A stretch of DNA of 64,000 nucleotides from Coniella vitis. Taxonomy: Eukaryota > Ascomycota > Sordariomycetes > Diaporthales > Schizoparmaceae. Numbering within the stretch: the first letter of the stretch is position 1; each line of letters begins with the position of its first letter. The notes beneath the pieces were generated by a model, which worked only from the letters and a program-made list of their open reading frames with translations, was not told where the DNA came from and did not search any database. The stretch covers positions 1,240,001 to 1,304,000 of the forward strand of contig WUJK01000009.1 in NCBI GenBank assembly GCA_011317545.1. Direction: 5' to 3'. Of this stretch, positions 59,401-64,000 are shown in pieces. Both the position numbers and the translations under genes were made by a program.

Positions 59401-60461
59401 CGCGTAGTAAGCCACAAAGGCCGCCGCCGCAGTGAATGCCGGGATACTCGCGTTCAGGGCGGTAAACAAACAGTATGCCATGCACAAACAGATCCACAGG
59501 GCCTTGAGCTGCTCGTTCCTGACGCGCCACAGCCGGGAGCGTATGACATTCTCGTAAGCCGCAGCCTTGACGCTCTTGATGTTGTTTAGAAGCTCGCGTA
59601 AAGGGGCGAGACGCTCATCATTGAGGTGCAGATACTTGACCATTGCGCCTCGAGTAATCCGACTGGCCATGCTCTGCCCAAAGAACAAGACTAACAGCAA
59701 AGCGAAGCCCACAAATGCCGCAGATCCAATGATGCTGGCAGCCAGAACAACGATGGTCACGATTTGCAAGGGCGCAACCCAGATGTCGTGAATCTTGAGG
59801 ACGTAGGTGGCCAAAAAGTCAACGTCGACGGCACTCATATTGATGATTTGAGCAGGAGGGTGGGCAAGCCTTGCAGTCGGAGACAAACGCAAGCTCTTTT
59901 CAAAAATGGAAGAGCGGAGCATGGTCTCGATCCAGACACTCTGTGTTCGACACACTTGATTCTTTGCTCTGCCGGCCAGGGTAGCGACCACGTTCGCAGC
60001 GACTAGCAACAGAGCCAGCGTCATATTGCGGGTGTCCAGGAGCAACATGCGCAGAAGCAGAGGGGCACCGACCGAGGCTGCTGTGTAGATGAGCTGCAAA
60101 GGAGGCCTGGTAAGCAAACCTCGGCAAAAGTCTAGAATGTCAGGCGGTCCTTGGAGGACTTGTTTACCTCGAGAGCAACCCCCAACAGAAGCATGCCTCC
60201 AGTTTCCCACTGGGACATGAAGGCTGCTTTGGGGCCATGCGCGGAGTGAAGCAGGGCAAACACAGAGCGCAGATGGGCGCTGGCTCTGGCGAAGACAGGC
60301 AGCCACTCGTTCTCAAGGGTGCCTGTTCGGTTGACGAGCGAGACAACCTGACCCAGCCATAATTGAAGCGGCGAGAGGTAGTAGAGTAGCGGATCCGAGG
60401 TTATAGGCCCGCTCGGCTCCTCGTCGATGTTGGTAGGCTCCGATGGAGTCACCGAAGCCAT
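56454..60461 (-). CDS. ABC transporter, ABCC (multidrug-resistance-associated) type
   Basis: ATP-driven exporter with the full TMD1–NBD1–TMD2–NBD2 layout and no extra N-terminal TMD0 beyond a roughly 100-residue head. Exons are 60461–60168, 60093–58158 and 58090–56454 (1288 aa). The second intron has a textbook CTAAC branch. NBD1 has Walker A GPTGSGKSS (about residue 438), signature LSGGQRARISLARAL and Walker B LLLDDPLSAVD, where the usual catalytic Glu is Asp, as is normal in ABCC NBD1. NBD2 has Walker A GRTGCGKST (about 1042), a variant signature LSAGQRQ and Walker B LLVDEAAANID with the catalytic Glu present. Only NBD2 should hydrolyse ATP efficiently. Membrane location (plasma or vacuolar) and cargo are unknown. 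The gene is divergent from the sirtuin gene. Confidence 0.93.
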
Positions 60462-61698
60462 GTCGAGGGTCGTCAACGTCAGTGTTTCGGGTCAAATGGT
60501 AGACGGCTAATTGAATGGATGGCCAGAGAACAGAGGAATTCAAGCATGCAGAACATTGTCGGTTTTGACGCGATGACCCTTTTCTTATCATGGTGTCGTC
60601 GTGCCCACGCACCAGAACGGCCGATATACACAGTAGGCGACTAGCCCGCACCCGGCATGTGGCTTACTTGCAGATTGCTGCTGCATGGATGGAGCATGCT
60701 GACCATGCTGCGTGCTGCGATTCAGGGGTTTGACAATTGTTCTGTCGGATGCCGGCTCATCAAGCCGAGCTTCACAAATTGCGACATGCTTGGGAAATGT
60801 TGGTGAGAGCTGATTGTCACGGGCAAGTACAAGCTGCTGTTTCACGGCATGCGAGCCCTTGCACAGCAGGCGCCTGGTTGATGTTTAGTCAGCCACGTAA
60901 GGCTCTGGTCGGGCCCTGCAGGGGACGGCAAGCCCCACTTGGCGCGTTGTGGGGATGCTAACGCACCACACCACCAACGACCAGCGCCGTCAGGGTCTCG
61001 GCTTCTAGCGGGGTGCCAGGTGGGAGTGTGCGGCCCTGACTCTGGCCCGTGCGGAGTCGAGTTGAGTTGGTTGTTTTGCCGTTCGCTCCTGGTACCTGGG
61101 TCAGTTACCGCTGGTTGCAAGCCCATCCGCTCTGCCACCAGCCAAACCTCCTTCCTGTCTGCTTCTTTTCCAGTAACACCGCCCAAGCACTCTCTTCCAC
61201 CTGGCGACGCGAGCATTCCCTCTGGCTGACAGACGAGAGCCCGCGCTGCAGGTCTCTGGCTGTTCCGACCCAGCCTCGGTACCTCGACCATTGGCGGTTC
61301 CGGCCCGCACTCATCGCGTTTGCATTGTAGGACAGGGCGGAGAGACGACATGCGATAGACTCCGCGTCGCCAACGTGCTCCCGACGGCTTCACACCTTCT
61401 TTCAAATCGCCCCTACTGTCAGGATACCTGACTGGCTTAGACCCAAGTCATTGCAACCTTGGCCGTAAAGCTTGGTGAACCGAGTACAGAATTCCCACCA
61501 CCCTGGTCTCCTTGCGAGCTGTGCTGTCGGGAACCTGGAACCTCATGGCCAACGATCTGATGGAATAAAGATTGACGGCTCCAGCTTGCCTGTTGGCATC
61601 GTCCTGGTCCTGAGGACACGCGTCGCGTCTTGGACCCTGGTTTGGTCGCTTGCTATCCGCCTTTACGAACCTCTACTGGCACCCATGTCCAAGCAAAA
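60462..61698. other. Divergent promoter region, ABC transporter and sirtuin
   Basis: A 1.24-kb region shared by the two starts. It is G/C-rich and without recognisable repeats. ORFs on either strand are short. The frame of the sirtuin is open back to 61630 without a better start. Confidence 0.45.
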
Positions 61699-64000
61699 AT
61701 GCCCACGTTACACGTCCCCGCAGGGTCGACAGACCACCTGCAAAGCATAGCCGACGCGTTATGGAAGGCCAAGAAGGTGGTGGTCATCACAGGCGCTGGT
61801 ATCAGCACCAATTCAGGCATTCCCGTGAGTACCCGCCCGATTCATCAGCGCGTCTCTACGACACCCGATTATACTGACCTGAGATACAGGACTTTCGGTC
61901 CGAGAATGGCTTGTATTCCATGATTCAGAGCCAATTTGATGCTGCAGCAAGGTTGGGCGGTGGCAAGACTCAAGCGGAAGCCACTCAACTAGACGACACT
62001 ACACCCGATGACCGGCCGCGAAAGCGCAGAAAGACGAGTCCACCGATTGAGGACAGCATCGAAGTCATTACCACATCGATAGACAGTGACGAGCCTTTGC
62101 CCACTAGCGCTGACACCGATACTATAACTTTCAATGGGTTTCAACCGAGCGAGGATGTTGTGACAGGCGTTGATGCAGCTCAATCCTCCAGAAACGACGT
62201 CGCATCCAATGACGAGATAGAGCCCTGCGCAACAGATGAGATTGAGATCAAAACTGGAGCCGAAAGTGGCAACGCTCCCTATCAGTCGAGAGATGACCGA
62301 GAGCCACTGGCCTCGAAATCAACAGCAGCGGATAATTTGGATTCTCTGGATAACAGAGGAGTTGAAGGAACAACCACGCAGGAACAAACACCCTTGGTCT
62401 CTTCAACATCAACTGACGACAAGACACAAGAGGCAACGGCAATCCGATCGGCACTATCCAGTGGCAGGCGCATGCGCCGAGCGCCAGCAGCAGATGAGCG
62501 TATGAGTACTGCGGCAGTGGGGTCGAAACCGCTAGATGGAGATTCTGCATTTCGCCTTTGTACCCTCCCAGAACACGCAAAGTCTCGAATTGGAGAGGCA
62601 GCAACTGCAGTGACCTCCAATCCTTCCACGCCGAGACAGCGAGCACTCCAATCTTTGCTCCAAACTTGTGCTAGTTCACCTCTCTCCTCACCTCCGTCCC
62701 ATCTATCGGACGTCTTTGATGACCAGTCCATCGACCCGCCCCCATCGAGCAGCAGGCCTAGCTCGCCAGTATCTGACGGCGAAGATAGCCGCACAGGAGA
62801 GAATGAAGAAGGCGACAACCCGCAGGCTTTGTCACAAGAGCACTTCAACCGCGCTTCCACCTTCAAGCGGTCCCTCTCGACGCTCAAAGGTCGAGAGCTC
62901 TTTGACGCGTCCATCTGGGCGGACCCCCTCAAGACTTCTGTCTTTTACACCTTTGCCACCAATCTACGCCAGAAATCCAGAGATGCTTCTCCAACTGGCT
63001 GCCATCACTTCATTAGCCACCTTTCGAAGGCCGGAAAAATGGTTCGTTGTTATACGCAAAATATCGACCTACTTGAAGACAAAGTTGGTCTCTCCACGCG
63101 CCTGCTTCTTGGTCCTGGCAGTCGAGCGCGTTTCTCGGCCAAGATCGCAAAAAGCCTTGCCGCTTCAGTGGCGTCCCGTACATTGAACAATACCAGTAAC
63201 CAGAAAGCCACTGCTGCACCAGTTCCCAGCCCAACCTCGAGCCAAGAGACGTCTCAGGCTGCGACCGATGGTCTGGTCTCATCCCAGGATGCTTCCGAGA
63301 TTGGTAGTCAACAATCGAAAGTGAGCCGCGACGACAAACCTCTTGCTGAACGCAAAGACTTGAGCAGTAGCAACAGTCAAGCAGATGAAAGAAACGGGAA
63401 AGCAACCCTTGAAGCAGGGAAACAAGATTCTGCTGGATCGGAGAGGGACGCAGCAGCTGCTGACGCCCAGCCAGCCAATGCGAGCTCATCTGCTGCTGAC
63501 AAGCCTCTTGCGCAGGCAGAGTCTGGCACCGCAACACCAGAACCGAATAAGGGCGTGGAATGCGTCTTTTTGCATGGCTCGCTCCGCGCACTGCGATGCT
63601 TCCAGTGCGGGTGCGTTGCTGATTGGGACGAAGGCGATCGAGAACTGCAGACCATGTCTGGTCAGCAGCCCCCTTGTCCTCGCTGCGAGCACGCCACCGT
63701 TGCTAGACAGGAACGGGGAAAGCGTGCGCTGGGTGTTGGAAAGCTGCGGCCTGATATTGTTCTCTACGGAGAAGAGCATCCTGAATCCCAGCGAATTTCC
63801 ACCATAATACAACACGATATTGCGCTGGCGCCCGATATGCTCATTGTCATGGGAACTAGCCTCAAGGTGCATGGCCTCAAGACCGTCGTCCGAGAATTCG
63901 CAAAGACGGTGCACAACAGAAAGGACGGCAAAGTCATCTTTGTCAATTACACCAAACCTGCCGACAGCGTGTGGGCAGACGTGTTTGACTTTTGGATCGA
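61699..64000 (+). CDS. Hst3/Hst4-type sirtuin (NAD-dependent histone deacetylase), 3' partial
   Basis: In yeasts Hst3/Hst4 remove acetyl from histone H3 Lys56; the family match here is by motif. Exons are 61699–61824 and 61890 to the window end, open throughout (745 residues visible). Motifs in order are VVVITGAGISTNSGIP (residues 27–42), DFRSENGLYS directly after the intron, YTQNID (about 430), FLHGS with catalytic His604, the zinc-binding pairs CFQCGC and CPRCEH, a DIVLYGEEHPE stretch and MGTSLKV. The Sir2 fold is split by two long polar inserts rich in Ser, Asp, Glu and Thr: about 300 residues after DFRS and about 120 after TQNID. The first has a basic PRKRRK cluster that could be a nuclear signal. 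The C-terminus lies outside the window. Confidence 0.92.

Overview
The window is nuclear DNA from a filamentous ascomycete (Pezizomycotina; Hypocreales or a related Sordariomycete order is my inference). The grounds are many short GT–AG introns with CTRAC-type branch sites, Zn2Cys6 regulators, an ascomycete-type laccase, a LaeA-like methyltransferase, a Spf1-type P5A ATPase and a Whi5/Nrm1-type repressor. Gene models were spliced by hand from reading frame, splice sites and family motifs. No bacterial operon structure, CRISPR array, rRNA, tRNA or intact transposon was seen.

Left part (1–21.9 kb): a Ser/Thr-rich ORF enters from the left edge. It is followed by a secreted His-rich low-complexity protein (1626–3371), then about 8.7 kb without a supportable gene but rich in microsatellites. 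Next come a 13-exon laccase (12122–15280, +) and a convergent choline/GABA-type permease (18008–16340, −), then a 3.8-kb intergenic stretch with a perfect 18-bp palindrome.

Middle left (21.9–30.1 kb): a LaeA-like methyltransferase (−) has one in-frame TGA. It diverges from a tartrate/D-malate dehydrogenase (25021–26284, +). Downstream of that is a Zn2Cys6 regulator (26497–30101, +) whose frame is broken three times and stopped once inside about 280 bp. The set looks like a small metabolic cluster whose two regulator-like members are damaged, though assembly error or unusual splicing must be excluded.

Middle (30.9–49.3 kb): the ER P5A ATPase (30939–35075, +), mitochondrial malate dehydrogenase (37410–36121, −), an alpha/beta hydrolase (38826–39849, +) and a small Gly/His-rich protein (40688–40134, −). 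These are followed by three genes in a row on the + strand: a CE16-type acetylesterase, an Upc2-type Zn2Cys6 regulator and a secreted GH27 alpha-galactosidase. The trio may act together on acetylated, galactose-bearing plant polysaccharide.

Right part (50.1–64 kb): a Whi5/Nrm1-type G1/S repressor (51841–50108, −), a Dal5-family MFS anion permease (55128–52981, −), a full ABCC-type ABC transporter (60461–56454, −), and a divergent Hst3/Hst4-type sirtuin that runs off the right edge (61699–64000, +). A 9-mer, TACTATGTA, recurs ten times in intergenic DNA, well above chance, and I could not assign it a role.
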